DNA of 64,000 bases. Source: Bosea sp. BIWAKO-01 (GTDB lineage Bacteria > Pseudomonadota > Alphaproteobacteria > Rhizobiales > Beijerinckiaceae). A program made the translations under genes and the position numbers. The notes under the pieces are model-generated. The model searched no databases. It was not told the DNA's origin and was given only the letters and a program-made list of their open reading frames with translations. Position 1 is the first letter of the stretch, and each line of letters opens with the position of its first letter. The stretch covers positions 124,001 through 188,000 of the forward strand of contig NZ_BCQA01000002.1 of the NCBI RefSeq assembly GCF_001748145.1, written 5' to 3'. This document shows, one piece after another, positions 16,285 through 24,882 of the stretch.

Positions 16285-16301
16285 CGCGGGGCCACCCCAG
16301 T

Positions 16302-16332
16302 AAGGAATCTCCTTACTGTAAGGAGATTCCTT
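16302..16332. promoter_or_regulatory. Perfect palindromic operator of the toxin-antitoxin operon
   Basis: Arms AAGGAATCTCCTTAC (16302-16316) and GTAAGGAGATTCCTT (16318-16332) are exact reverse complements around a single T. Each arm itself contains AAGGA and TCCTT. It lies 17 bp upstream of the antitoxin start, where an AbrB-type autorepressor would bind. Confidence 0.8.
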
Positions 16333-16431
16333 GCAGATAGCAAGCTAAATGAGCTTTACGCGGCGGGTAGAGCTGCGGCCTCAGCGGTTAGCGGCGAGAA
16401 AGTTCCTGGGAGTGTGTCCCAGGCCGGTATC

Positions 16432-16761
16432 CTATTGAAACCCCTCGCCGCGTGGCAGGAGCGGCGCCGAAGGGTTCATTGGGAGCGGAGGCCCACCCAC
16501 TGGCTCATCTGACGTGATGTCGACAATCTCCCGGGTGCCTGCCTTCACCAGTACGACAATTCGCCCTTCGACGATCACCATGCCGAACGGCAAGGCACGA
16601 GCCTCGCCGTCGACACCAATGACTCTGATTGACCGAGGGACCGCGTCTCCAAGCCGAGGGATCCACTTGCCCCCCTTTTCGGGCGACCCGAGTTCAGCCG
16701 CTGCGAGGGTCATTGGGAAGGATGCGAACAGAACGAATCCTCGCAGCACGAGATTTCGCAT
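16432..16761 (-). CDS. Secreted hypothetical protein
   Basis: A 109-residue protein with a signal peptide (MRNLVLRGFVLFASFPMTLA, cleavage around AAA). The mature part is short and strand-rich: PRSIRVIGVDGEARALPFGM, IVEGRIVVLVKAG, REIVDITSDE, ending in a Pro-rich tail. No domain is recognised, though the repeated V-x-G-x-x strands suggest a small beta fold. The start at 16761 is picked for the signal peptide; the ribosome site is weak. It lies upstream of and away from the toxin-antitoxin pair on the same strand, separated by the palindrome. Confidence 0.55.
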   Translation of the reverse strand: MRNLVLRGFVLFASFPMTLAAAELGSPEKGGKWIPRLGDAVPRSIRVIGVDGEARALPFGMVIVEGRIVVLVKAGTREIVDITSDEPVGGPPLPMNPSAPLLPRGEGFQ

Positions 16762-16904
16762 TCTGCTTGGCACGGAAATGAGAGATATGATCGAGGCTCC
16801 AAGGTCTCGGGTGTCGTCTCGATGCGCGAACGCGGTGCTGGGGGCCATCGGTTTGTTCCTCCCGATCATCTGATACTGAGAGTTATCGCCCTTCCCGATC
16901 TGGC

Positions 16905-17192
16905 TTGAATGCGCTTGATCACATTGGAGCGCCGACACGCGACGAGACGAACCTGAGTTCGTTCGCGGCGCCCTGCACAGTGATAAGCTTGGAGCGGGAA
17001 GGCCCGTCCGTCCCTCCCATCACGGACGACATCCTCGGGCCCTTCGACGATTTCCGCTCCGCTGAAGCATGCCGGCTGTTCACCGCAATGGCGGATAGCG
17101 GCCAAGTCATCGTCGCGACCCATCACCGACATCTCATAGATATCGCTCGTCGGACTTGTGCGGATATCACTGTGCTCGAGCTACCGGCATAA
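16905..17192 (+). pseudogene. C-terminal remnant of a YhaN/SMC-like ATPase
   Basis: About 95 residues. PPITDDILGPFDD is the Walker B / D-loop region of ABC-type chromosome or repair ATPases (normally LPLLLDD...FDD), and QVIVATHHRHLIDIA matches the switch (H-loop) motif that follows about 25 residues later. The protein ends soon after, as these ATPases do. Everything upstream (Walker A, coiled coils, signature motif) is missing. It therefore cannot be functional and is the tail of a lost gene. Confidence 0.65.
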
Positions 17193-17620
17193 GCGCAGGT
17201 CACTCGGAGACCTGCGCCAATCGACTTGGCGCCAATCAGGCCCTACCACCTACTCGGCGGACGCTCTTTCGATCATCGGCGGGGTCGGCCACTACCCGCA
17301 TTTCACGCATGTCGATGCTACTATGGGGGCTTATGACCAAGCGAGCATCTCGCGCCGTGCTGCTGCTGCTCAGTCAGTGCCATGAAAGTAATCAAGTATG
17401 AGTAAAGTTCTCGAATCTCACCACAAGAGAGACTGAAAGATCCAGAATCTCAGAATCGGTGAGACTGGAACTAAAGTCTAGGAATAATTGCCAAAACGGT
17501 GCGAACTTGGCTGTGGAATCGCATTGGGCGCGCAGGTAGCGGACTGCATGCTTCCGCAGTTGGCGCAGGTTATGCGTCAGATTAAATGTTCGATGCTTGA
17601 GGCGGCAATCGCTGAGCCGG
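17193..17620. other. Intergenic region with a hydrolase-like remnant
   Basis: About 430 bases. At about 17261-17345 (plus strand) the translation GGVGHYPHFTHVDAT resembles the catalytic-His end of alpha/beta hydrolases (G-x-G-H-x-P-H), a second gene tail in this stretch. The remainder (17400-17620) lies downstream of the PHA synthase stop and shows no clear terminator. Confidence 0.4.
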
Positions 17621-19396
17621 TCAGCCTGCCCGAACGTAGCTTCCAGGTGCCGGTTCGATCGGTTTCAGGCCGCCAGTACCGGGCCGATAGGCGGGAACCT
17701 CCTCGACGCCGCAATGCGCCTCCATCCAGGCCGACCAGTGAGGCCACCACGACCCCTCGTGTTTTTTGGCGCCAGCCAGCCATTCCTGCGGGCTTTCGGG
17801 ATAGTCGCTCCGTGTCCAGTAGCCATATTTTGACCGATTGCCCGGTGGATTGATTACCCCCGCGATATGGCCTGAGCCCCCCAGCACGAAGGTCGTCTCG
17901 CCGCCCAGAAGCTGCGTGGTTGGATAGATCGAGGTCCAGACCGCGATGTGGTCTTCCTTGGTGGCAAGCACGTAGAAGGGGACGTCGCTCTTACCGAGGT
18001 CGATGGGCGTACCGTCCATGGTCAAATGGCCGGGCTTTCGCAAGCCGTTCTCGATATACATCTTTTCCAGGTACCAAAGCAGCATCGCGGCGGGCAGCCG
18101 AGTACTGTCGCTGTTCCAGAACAGGAGATCGAACGCGGGCGGCTTGCGGCCCATTAGGTAGTTCATGACATGGAAAGACCAGATCAGGTCGTTCTCGCGA
18201 ACCATCGAGAACATGTCCTGCAAGTAATGGTTTTCCAGATAACCCTTCTCGGCCATGTGCTCGCGCAGAACCTGAAGGCGGGCGCGGTCGATGAAGACGC
18301 CAATCTCGCCCACATCAGTGAAATCGACCATCGTGGCCAGAATCGTCGCTGTCGCGATACGCTTGTCGCTGCGCGCCGCCATCCAGGCCATTGTGGCCGC
18401 CACCAGGATCCCGCCGATGCAGAAGCCGAGGATGTCGAACTTTGTTTCGCCGGTCGCCTTACCCATCACGTCCAGCGCCGCGAGCGGGCCGAGGCGCATG
18501 TAATCCTCGAAGCTCAGATGGGCGTGCGCACTCGTGGGATTCACCCACGAGATCAGGAAGACACTGTGGCCCTGCGCCAGCATGTAACGGACCATGCTGC
18601 TGTCCGGCTTCATGTCGAATATGTAGTATTTGTTGATCCAGGGCGGCACGAAGAGCAGCGGACGCTTGTGCTGCATCTCCGTCAGCGGCTCGTAATGGAT
18701 GAGCTGCATCAGTTCGTTTTGCCAGATCACCTGGCCGGGCGTCGACGCCAGATCGCAGCCGACGTGGAAGGCCTTGGGGTCGTGGGTGGCGATGTCGAGC
18801 CTCCCCTCTCCGCGTTCCAGATCGTCCAGCAGGTTGCGGAAGCCATCTAGCAAGCTGCGTCCTTCAGTTTCCAAGAAACGGTCACGCGCCGCCGGGTTCA
18901 ACGCCAGGTAGTTGCTGGGCGAGAGGGCGCTGAGCAATTGCCGGGTATAGAAGCGGACGCGCAGGCTGTTCTTGCCGTTATCGGGCAGCGACCCGAGAAA
19001 CTTCTCTGCCGCCCGCTCGATTGCCAGGTGGACGTCGCGCAACCCTCGGCTGAACGGTTCCGAACTCCAGCGACCGTCGCGGAAGCGTCGGTCACTGCTG
19101 TCCTCGCCCGGGCCGGACCAAGCTTCGAGCCAGGCACTTGAGGCGTCCCTCCACAAGTTTATCTGGAATTCGGCCAGCGCCCAGGGATCCTTTAGGAGTT
19201 GCAGCGCCACCTGGGTGTAGGCGTTGGCTACCGTCTTGGCATCGACCACTGAGAAATCCTGCCCGGCAGCTTGTGCGACCGCCTTGGCGTGGCTCCACAG
19301 CGAAAGATCCAGCGCGCGCTGCATCAGCCCGACGAATTCGGCGGTTTGGTCGGCCATTCTCGACTGGTCCATCCCGTTCCCCTTGTCCACAGCCAT
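17621..19396 (-). CDS. phaC: Class I poly(3-hydroxyalkanoate) synthase
   Basis: Polymerises (R)-3-hydroxyacyl-CoA into storage polyester on the surface of PHA granules. The 591-residue length is normal for class I. The N-terminal PhaC_N domain (about 90-260) is followed by an alpha/beta hydrolase core with a lipase-like box GFCIGG (catalytic Cys326), Asp482 (KEDHIAVW) and His510 (GSGHIAGVINPP). All three catalytic residues are present. The ATG at 19396 gives 591 residues; a second ATG at 19372 has a better ribosome site (AAGGGGAACGGG) and would remove 8 residues. No phaA/phaB genes are adjacent. A response-regulator gene starts divergently about 320 bp away. Confidence 0.93.
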   Translation of the reverse strand: MAVDKGNGMDQSRMADQTAEFVGLMQRALDLSLWSHAKAVAQAAGQDFSVVDAKTVANAYTQVALQLLKDPWALAEFQINLWRDASSAWLEAWSGPGEDSSDRRFRDGRWSSEPFSRGLRDVHLAIERAAEKFLGSLPDNGKNSLRVRFYTRQLLSALSPSNYLALNPAARDRFLETEGRSLLDGFRNLLDDLERGEGRLDIATHDPKAFHVGCDLASTPGQVIWQNELMQLIHYEPLTEMQHKRPLLFVPPWINKYYIFDMKPDSSMVRYMLAQGHSVFLISWVNPTSAHAHLSFEDYMRLGPLAALDVMGKATGETKFDILGFCIGGILVAATMAWMAARSDKRIATATILATMVDFTDVGEIGVFIDRARLQVLREHMAEKGYLENHYLQDMFSMVRENDLIWSFHVMNYLMGRKPPAFDLLFWNSDSTRLPAAMLLWYLEKMYIENGLRKPGHLTMDGTPIDLGKSDVPFYVLATKEDHIAVWTSIYPTTQLLGGETTFVLGGSGHIAGVINPPGNRSKYGYWTRSDYPESPQEWLAGAKKHEGSWWPHWSAWMEAHCGVEEVPAYRPGTGGLKPIEPAPGSYVRAG

Positions 19397-19717
19397 GCTG
19401 CGCTGGGAAGCTTCTGCCTCAGTGCGAACAGGAGCGGCAGAAAGTGTCCGATCGAGCGCGGCCCCGAATCCAGATCATCAAGAATTTCCTAGCCGGCCTC
19501 CTCGAGTTACTTGGGCGGAAGGGTGGCGCAATATCGGGGCGAAAATACAGGGCCGTTTCATCAGAGGCCCCCGGGCTCCGATGGAGCTGGCCCAACGGTC
19601 AGGTCGACAATCAGCGGAACCAGCCACACATTTCGCCATATGGCGCGAACGTTCTTCCTGAATCGCTATCGTGGACGATGATCCGTCCGTCCTGAAGTCC
19701 TTGTGCCACGCGTGACC

Positions 19718-20367
19718 ATGCCGGACCTTTCGGTTGCAATCGTCGATGATCATCCTTGCTGATGGAGGGGGTTTCCGCGCTGCTGAAACGATGGGGCGAT
19801 TTCACACTCACCGCGACCGGGAATGTCGCGGATCATATTGTGTCGATCGCCAGGACGCATCACCCCGATGAGATGATCGTCGATCTCAATATGGCGGGGG
19901 ATGTCTTTCAGGCGATTGCGGACGCGTTGAAGATCGCTCCCGAGATGAAAATCATCGTGTTCACAGCCTCGACCAGCCCCGATGATGCGATCAGGGCTCT
20001 GGATGCCGGAGCAAAGGGCCATGTATTGAAAGGCAGCCCCGGAGAGGATCTGTTCCAGGCCCTTCAAGCCGCGCGGCGCGGCGACGTCTATGTCACGCCC
20101 GCCCTCGCAATCAAGATGATCGGTGCCTTGCAGGACAAGGCTCTCGAACGACAGAAGGCGATGAGCAACAAGCTCAGCATTCGAGAGAAGCAGATCGTCA
20201 AATTGCTACTGCTCGGAAAGATGAACAGCGAGATTGCCCGCGAGCTGTCGCTCAGCGCCAAGACTGTCAAGGGTTACATGACCAACCTGATGGCCAAGCT
20301 GAACGTCCTAAACCGTGTGGAGTTGGCCCTTGAGGTTCAAAAGCTGGAAGCTGCGGCTACCCGCTGA
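19718..20367 (+). pseudogene. LuxR-type response regulator with frameshift in receiver domain
   Basis: A two-component response regulator: receiver domain then LuxR helix-turn-helix (SIREKQIVKLLLLGKMNSEIARELSLSAKTV). From the ATG at 19718 the frame reads MPDLSVAIVDDHP and then hits TGA at 19760. The continuation LLMEGVSALLKRW is in the next frame. One base appears to be missing at about 19754-19757 (expected DDHPLLMEG). The phosphoacceptor Asp (MIVDLNM) and Lys (HVLKGS) survive downstream. Starting at TTG 19756 would give 203 residues without the first strand and acidic pair, and so without phosphorylation. The stop and the ATG at 19762 overlap as TGATG, so coupled restart is conceivable. Confidence 0.75.
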
Positions 20368-20792
20368 TGAGCGCCCTGCCTCAATCAGAACCCCATGCGT
20401 GTCGTAAATGTTCGCCGCCGAAGGCCCTAAGGCAAACGAAGGCTCCGAGATAATCGCTGATGGGTTCTCGTCAGTGGCATGGTCGAATTCGCCGCCAACT
20501 TCAGTCGCCGGCCCCCGATCTTCAATTGTCTCAAATAGGTCGAGAGCGGAATTCTGGCCAGCACACTCGAAGCGTCTGCTTCTGGGCAATGCGCCGATGT
20601 CCGCAAATGGCGCTTCTCGCCCGAAGCTCTCCGCAAGAACGCGGGTCAATTTCTCTCGACCTTCCGTTGGCGTGGCGGCGAGGTCCCCTGAGCTGCTGCT
20701 ATAACCCTACGGAATAATCCATCCCCGATTTCGACTTGGACAGCTTGGGACAATGGCTCCCAGTATTCTCCAAACGGAAAATGGGGGATCAC
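20368..20792. other. Intergenic region holding a dispersed repeat
   Basis: About 425 bases without a gene. Positions 20538-20613 are an intact copy of the intergenic repeat that is split by the IS110-type element at 50404/51855. The last 100 bases before the binding-protein gene probably carry its promoter. Confidence 0.5.
20538..20613 (+). repeat. Dispersed intergenic repeat (uninterrupted copy)
   Basis: 76 bases that match 50404-50443 joined to 51820-51855 with six mismatches by my count. Confidence 0.75.
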
Positions 20793-22343
20793 ATGATGAA
20801 GCAATCTGTCTTGGGGCTTGCGAGCCTGATGGTGGCGGCCTGTCTGCCGGTCGCGGGCTCGGCCCAGGAGACCTTGCTGCGCGTTGCCGGCGATGGCGAC
20901 ATCTCGACGCTCGACGCTCATCGCGCCAGCGCCACCAGCGACAAGACGCTGATCGGCTGGGTCTATAACGGCCTCGTCCGTTTCAAGCCGGGCAGCTCCG
21001 ACCCGAAGGATCTCGAACCCGATCTCGCCGAACGTTGGGAGACCTCTGCCGACGGAAAGATCTGGACCTTCCATCTCCGCCCCGGCGTGAAGTTCCAGGG
21101 CGACTGGGGTACGCTCAGTGCCGACGATGTCGTCTATTCCCTGCAACGCTCGGCCGACCCCAAGCGCTCGACCTTTTCCTCGGACTTCTCGGCCATCGCG
21201 AGCGTGGAGAAGGTGGACGATCTCACTGTCCGCATCATGCTGAAATATGCCGATGTCAATTTCCTCGGCCGCGTCTCCAACTATCACGGCGGCAATATCG
21301 TCAGCCGCAAGGCGGCGGAGGAGCTTGGCGACAAGTTCGGTGCGAAGCCTGTCGGGACCGGCCCCTTCGTCTTCGTCGAGCAGGTGACGCAGCAATATGT
21401 GAAGCTCGCCGCCCATCCCGGCTATTTCCGCGGCAAGCCGAAGATCGATACGATCATGGTGCGTGTGATCCCCTCCGACAGCGCCCGCGAACTCGCGTTC
21501 ACCTCCGGCGAAATCGACCTGATGTATGGCAAGCGCGAGCAGCGCTGGGTCGATTCTGCCCGCCGCCGGCCCGGCCTCAATGTCGAGATCTTCCGGCCCG
21601 GCGAGTATCGGCTCCTGCACCTCAACCAGAACATTCCGCCGCTCGACGATATCCGCGTGCGCCGGGCCATCGCGGCCGCGATCAATGTCGACGACCTCGT
21701 GCGCTATGTCGGCAAGGATGTCGGCCCCAAAGGCTGCTCCGTCGTGCCGCCGGGTTATCTCGGCGAGGACTGCACGGTGCGCTACAGCTTCGATCTCGCC
21801 AAGGCGAAGGCGCTGCTGGCGGAGGCCGGGCACAAGGACGGCATCACGATCAAGGCCATCGTCTCCAACATCTCGGCGCAGCAGCCCTTCATGGAGATCA
21901 TGCAGGCGCAGCTCGCCAAGGCCGGGATCAAGCTCGAGATGCAGGTCGTCGACCACGCGACCTATCAGAGCCAGACCCGCAAGGACCTGAGCGCTCTCGT
22001 CTTCTACGGCGCGGCGCGCTTCCCGATCGCCGATACCTATCTCAGCGAATTCTTCCACTCGCGCGCCATTGTGGGCACGCCGACCGCCGCGACGAATTTC
22101 TCGCATTGCGCCGTCGCGGACAAGGAGATCGAGCAGGCCCGCACTGCGCCCGATCCCGAGGCCCAGAAGGCGCTCTGGAAGGAGGCGCAGCAGAAGATCA
22201 TGGATAATGTCTGCGCCATCCCCCTGTTCGAGCTGCGCCAGGTCTGGGCTCGCAGCGATCGGCTGGATTTCGCCTACGAATTGAAGGGGGCGCTGAACCT
22301 CGCCCCGCCGATCACCGAGGCCACCACGCTGAAGCCACGCTGA
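20793..22343 (+). CDS. ABC transporter substrate-binding protein, family 5 (oligopeptide/opine type)
   Basis: A 516-residue periplasmic binding protein. It has a signal peptide (residues 1-24, ending AGSAQ), then the SBP_bac_5 fold: ETLLRVAGDGDISTLDAHR at the N-terminus, VYNGLVRF, the conserved LAERWETSADGKIWTFHLRPGV segment and KFGAKPVGTGPF. Family members bind peptides, nickel, opines or glycosides and deliver them to two permeases. The start at ATG 20793 follows GGGGGATC. Its permeases are probably the genes at 27407-29217, separated by LysR and the dehydrogenase genes. A 13-bp hairpin follows the stop. Confidence 0.88.
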   Translation: MMKQSVLGLASLMVAACLPVAGSAQETLLRVAGDGDISTLDAHRASATSDKTLIGWVYNGLVRFKPGSSDPKDLEPDLAERWETSADGKIWTFHLRPGVKFQGDWGTLSADDVVYSLQRSADPKRSTFSSDFSAIASVEKVDDLTVRIMLKYADVNFLGRVSNYHGGNIVSRKAAEELGDKFGAKPVGTGPFVFVEQVTQQYVKLAAHPGYFRGKPKIDTIMVRVIPSDSARELAFTSGEIDLMYGKREQRWVDSARRRPGLNVEIFRPGEYRLLHLNQNIPPLDDIRVRRAIAAAINVDDLVRYVGKDVGPKGCSVVPPGYLGEDCTVRYSFDLAKAKALLAEAGHKDGITIKAIVSNISAQQPFMEIMQAQLAKAGIKLEMQVVDHATYQSQTRKDLSALVFYGAARFPIADTYLSEFFHSRAIVGTPTAATNFSHCAVADKEIEQARTAPDPEAQKALWKEAQQKIMDNVCAIPLFELRQVWARSDRLDFAYELKGALNLAPPITEATTLKPR

Positions 22344-22389
22344 GCGGGACCGCTTCGAAAGGGGCAAGACCCGCCCTGGCGTAGACAAG

Positions 22390-22428
22390 GCGCCTGCCGT
22401 GGGGGCGATCCCGCTCCACGGCAGGCGC
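22390..22428. terminator. Hairpin between convergent genes
   Basis: 13-bp perfect inverted repeat GCGCCTGCCGTGG / CCACGGCAGGCGC around 13 bases, between the convergent binding-protein and LysR genes. There is no T-run, so it may stop transcription weakly in both directions. Confidence 0.6.
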
Positions 22429-22470
22429 TCCTGCGACGATCAGTCTTGACCAGGTTCAGTCATGGTTGGC

Positions 22471-23394
22471 TCAATCCTGGCCCGGGGCGAGGATCGTTCG
22501 CGAAATCTCGGCCGCGGCTTCCCGTGCGCCGTCGAGGAAGGCTTCGACGAGCCGGGCGTTGCGGCTGTCACGGATGCGGCAGAGCTGGAAGTCGAGTTGA
22601 ACGGACGGCTCGAAGGCGCGTATGGCGACCTTGCCGCGCAAGCCCCCGACAGCCGACGGATGAACCAGCGAGACGCCGACGCCGGCGGCCACGAACTCGC
22701 AGAGCGTCGGCGAAATGCTGACGACCATGACGACCTCCGGCGCGACGCCGTGAGCGTCAAAGACCTGCCCGATGCGCCGGCTCGTAAAGCTCTCCGGATC
22801 GAATGAGACGAAAGCGGTCCGGTCGAGATCCTGGGGCGTGATCACGCTCTTCTCCGCCAGCTTGTGGTCGAGCGGCAGGATGCAGACGAGCGGATGAGCC
22901 ATCAGTGGCTCGGAGACGACGTAAGGGTTGTCGATCGGTGCGACGGTGAACCCGACATCGAGCTTTCGGGTGACGAGCCCGTCGGCGATCCATTGCGAGC
23001 TGCGCGACTGCACCGAGCAGAAGACACCCGGTTGGCGGGCGAGGAAGCGCGTCGTCGCCTGCTGGATGAAGGCGCCCGAGAGCGCCGGCATGACGCCGAT
23101 CAGCAGACGGCTCTGCTCGTCGCGGCGGATCGCCTCGACCGCATTCTCGACCTGGCGCACGCCGGCGAAGATCCGGTCGATCTCTTCGTAGAGCCGCATC
23201 CCGCGTCGGGTCAGCACGAGCCGCCCCTTGACGCGGTCGAACAGCTGCAGCGCCGTGTCCTCTTCGAGATGCGCGATCAGCTTGCTCATGGCCGGCTGCG
23301 AGATGTTCATCATCTCCGCTGCGCGGCTCACCGTGCCGTATTCGATCACCGCCTTGAAGGCTTCGACCTGACGCAGGTTGAGCCGTCGCACCAT
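22471..23394 (-). CDS. LysR family transcriptional regulator
   Basis: A 307-residue regulator. Residues 1-60 are a winged helix-turn-helix (LRQVEAFKAVIEYGTVSRAAEMMNISQPAMSKLI in two parts) and residues 90-300 a LysR substrate-binding domain with the usual co-inducer pocket (ADGLVTRKLDVGFTVAP). It is divergent from the dehydrogenase operon that starts at 23487, with a 92-bp shared control region. It most likely controls that operon and perhaps the binding-protein gene, with an imported amine or opine as inducer; the inducer is inference. The ATG at 23394 is chosen for alignment with the HTH; the longer frame adds 27 unlikely residues. Confidence 0.88.
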   Translation of the reverse strand: MVRRLNLRQVEAFKAVIEYGTVSRAAEMMNISQPAMSKLIAHLEEDTALQLFDRVKGRLVLTRRGMRLYEEIDRIFAGVRQVENAVEAIRRDEQSRLLIGVMPALSGAFIQQATTRFLARQPGVFCSVQSRSSQWIADGLVTRKLDVGFTVAPIDNPYVVSEPLMAHPLVCILPLDHKLAEKSVITPQDLDRTAFVSFDPESFTSRRIGQVFDAHGVAPEVVMVVSISPTLCEFVAAGVGVSLVHPSAVGGLRGKVAIRAFEPSVQLDFQLCRIRDSRNARLVEAFLDGAREAAAEISRTILAPGQD

Positions 23395-23433
23395 TGTATA
23401 ACCCTGGAGAATAGCATCGAGAGAAAAACGACT

Positions 23434-23463
23434 TTGACGAATTACAACATGGCTCCCTAACGT
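23434..23463 (+). promoter_or_regulatory. Candidate sigma-70 promoter of the dehydrogenase operon
   Basis: TTGACG (23434-23439) and TAACGT (23458-23463), 18 bases apart, ending 23 bases before the first ATG of the operon at 23487, in the LysR-dehydrogenase gap. Confidence 0.5.
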
Positions 23464-23486
23464 CGAAGCCGGCAAGGGATTTTCAC

Positions 23487-24605
23487 ATGCGGCCGGACAT
23501 CATCGTCATCGGAGGGGGCACGGTCGGCGCGGCGATCGCGTATGGCCTCGCCAGGACGCGGCATCGGGTTCTGCTGCTCGACGGCGACGACGGCGATTTC
23601 CGGGCGGCCCGTGCGAATTTCGGCCTGGTCTGGCTGCAGGGCAAGGGGCTCGGCATGCCGGCCTATCAGGCGCTGACGCGCGGCAGCATCGCGCTGTGGC
23701 GCGGCTTCTGCGATGAACTCGAGGCCCAGGCCGGGATCGATCTCGCTTATGAGAGCAATGGCGGGCTCGCCTTCTGCCTTGGCGAAGCGGGCTTCGAGAA
23801 GCGCCGCCTCGAGCTGCAGCGGCTGCATAACCAGGGCGGCGAGGGCGAGCCGGACTGGGAGATGCTTGATCGCCCCGCGTTGGAGCGCCTGCTGCCCAAG
23901 GTCACGCTTGGCGCGAACGTGACGGGGGCGAGCTTCGGTCGGCAGGACGGCCACGCCAATCCGCTGCGGCTGCTGGCGGCGCTGCATGGCGCGCTCGCGC
24001 GCCATGGCGGCTGCATTCGCCATCGGGCCCGCGTCGAGCGGATCGAGCCGGCGGGCCCGGATTTCCGCCTCGTGCTCGACCGCGAGACGCTGGTTGCGCC
24101 GCGGATCGTCATCGCAGCGGGGCTCGGTTCGCCCGCCCTGGCCCGGCAGGTCGGGCTCGAAGTGCCGGTACAGCCCGAGCGCGGGCAGGTGCTCGTCACC
24201 GAGCGGCTCGAACCATTCCTGCCGCTGCCGGCGAGTGGGCTGCGCCAGACCGGCGAAGGCACGGTGATGATCGGCGCCACCAAGGAACATACCGGCTTCG
24301 ACGCGTCGACGACGGCTGAGGCTGCCGCCCGACTGAGCCGCAAGACGGTCGAGATCGTCCCCGCGCTGGCCAGCGCCCGGCTCGTGCGGCAATGGGCCGG
24401 CCTCCGGATCATGACGCCCGACGGCCATCCGATCTATGCGCAGTCGCAGAGCCATCCTGGCGCCTTCGTCGCGCTCTGCCATTCCGGCGTGACGCTCGCG
24501 GCCTTTCATGCCGAGACGCTGGCGGCGGCGATTGCCGCCGGCATCCTGCCCGAAAGCCTTTCTCCCTTTCACCAGAGACGCTTCGATGTTCCGCAAGCTG
24601 CATGA
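23487..24605 (+). CDS. FAD-dependent oxidoreductase, DAO-type beta subunit
   Basis: A 372-residue flavoenzyme of the D-amino-acid oxidase family. The N-terminal Rossmann fold IIVIGGGTVGAAIAYGL binds FAD, and a C-terminal strand near AGLRIMTPDGHPIYAQ closes the flavin site. Together with the next two genes it forms the three-part arrangement of opine oxidases, hydrogen cyanide synthase and D-hydroxyproline dehydrogenase: DAO-like catalytic subunit, small 2Fe-2S subunit and large NAD(P)H/FAD-like subunit. It probably oxidises a secondary amine, such as an opine, N-alkyl amino acid or proline derivative. It overlaps the next gene by 20 bp. The exact substrate cannot be read from the sequence. 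Confidence 0.85.
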   Translation: MRPDIIVIGGGTVGAAIAYGLARTRHRVLLLDGDDGDFRAARANFGLVWLQGKGLGMPAYQALTRGSIALWRGFCDELEAQAGIDLAYESNGGLAFCLGEAGFEKRRLELQRLHNQGGEGEPDWEMLDRPALERLLPKVTLGANVTGASFGRQDGHANPLRLLAALHGALARHGGCIRHRARVERIEPAGPDFRLVLDRETLVAPRIVIAAGLGSPALARQVGLEVPVQPERGQVLVTERLEPFLPLPASGLRQTGEGTVMIGATKEHTGFDASTTAEAAARLSRKTVEIVPALASARLVRQWAGLRIMTPDGHPIYAQSQSHPGAFVALCHSGVTLAAFHAETLAAAIAAGILPESLSPFHQRRFDVPQAA

Positions 24606-24882
24606 TCCCGGGGCGCAAGCCGTAACGGTCCATATCGACGGGCAGCCCGTCATTGCCGAGGTCGGCGAAAGCGTCGCCGCGGTGCTGCTGCGCCAGCCGC
24701 AAGCCTGGAGCCGCACCACGCCGGTTTCGCAGAGCCCGCGCGCGCCGTACTGCATGATGGGCGTCTGCTTCGAATGTCTCGTCGAGGTCGACGGCCTGGG
24801 TTCCGTGCAAGCCTGTCTGACGCCGATCCGCAACGGCATGCGCATCGCCCGCCAGCAGGGCCCCAGGAGACTGTCGGCATGA
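24586..24882 (+). CDS. Small (2Fe-2S)-binding subunit of amine/opine dehydrogenase
   Basis: A 98-residue ferredoxin-like protein. VTVHIDGQPVIAEVGESVAAVLLR is the plant-type ferredoxin N-terminal strand pair, and the cluster Cys residues lie in YCMMGVCFECLVEVDG followed by the Cys of VQACLTP (C-x4-C-x2-C ... C). In the related HcnA/OoxC-type subunits this cluster passes electrons between the flavins. It overlaps the upstream gene by 20 bp and the downstream gene by 4 bp (ATGA), so translation is coupled. Confidence 0.88.
   Translation: MFRKLHDPGAQAVTVHIDGQPVIAEVGESVAAVLLRQPQAWSRTTPVSQSPRAPYCMMGVCFECLVEVDGLGSVQACLTPIRNGMRIARQQGPRRLSA

Noticed and set aside
20646..22388. A 580-codon minus-strand frame opposite the family 5 binding protein
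   Set aside because: Same reason: antisense shadow of a strongly supported gene, repetitive His/Asp/Glu/Gly composition, no ribosome site.
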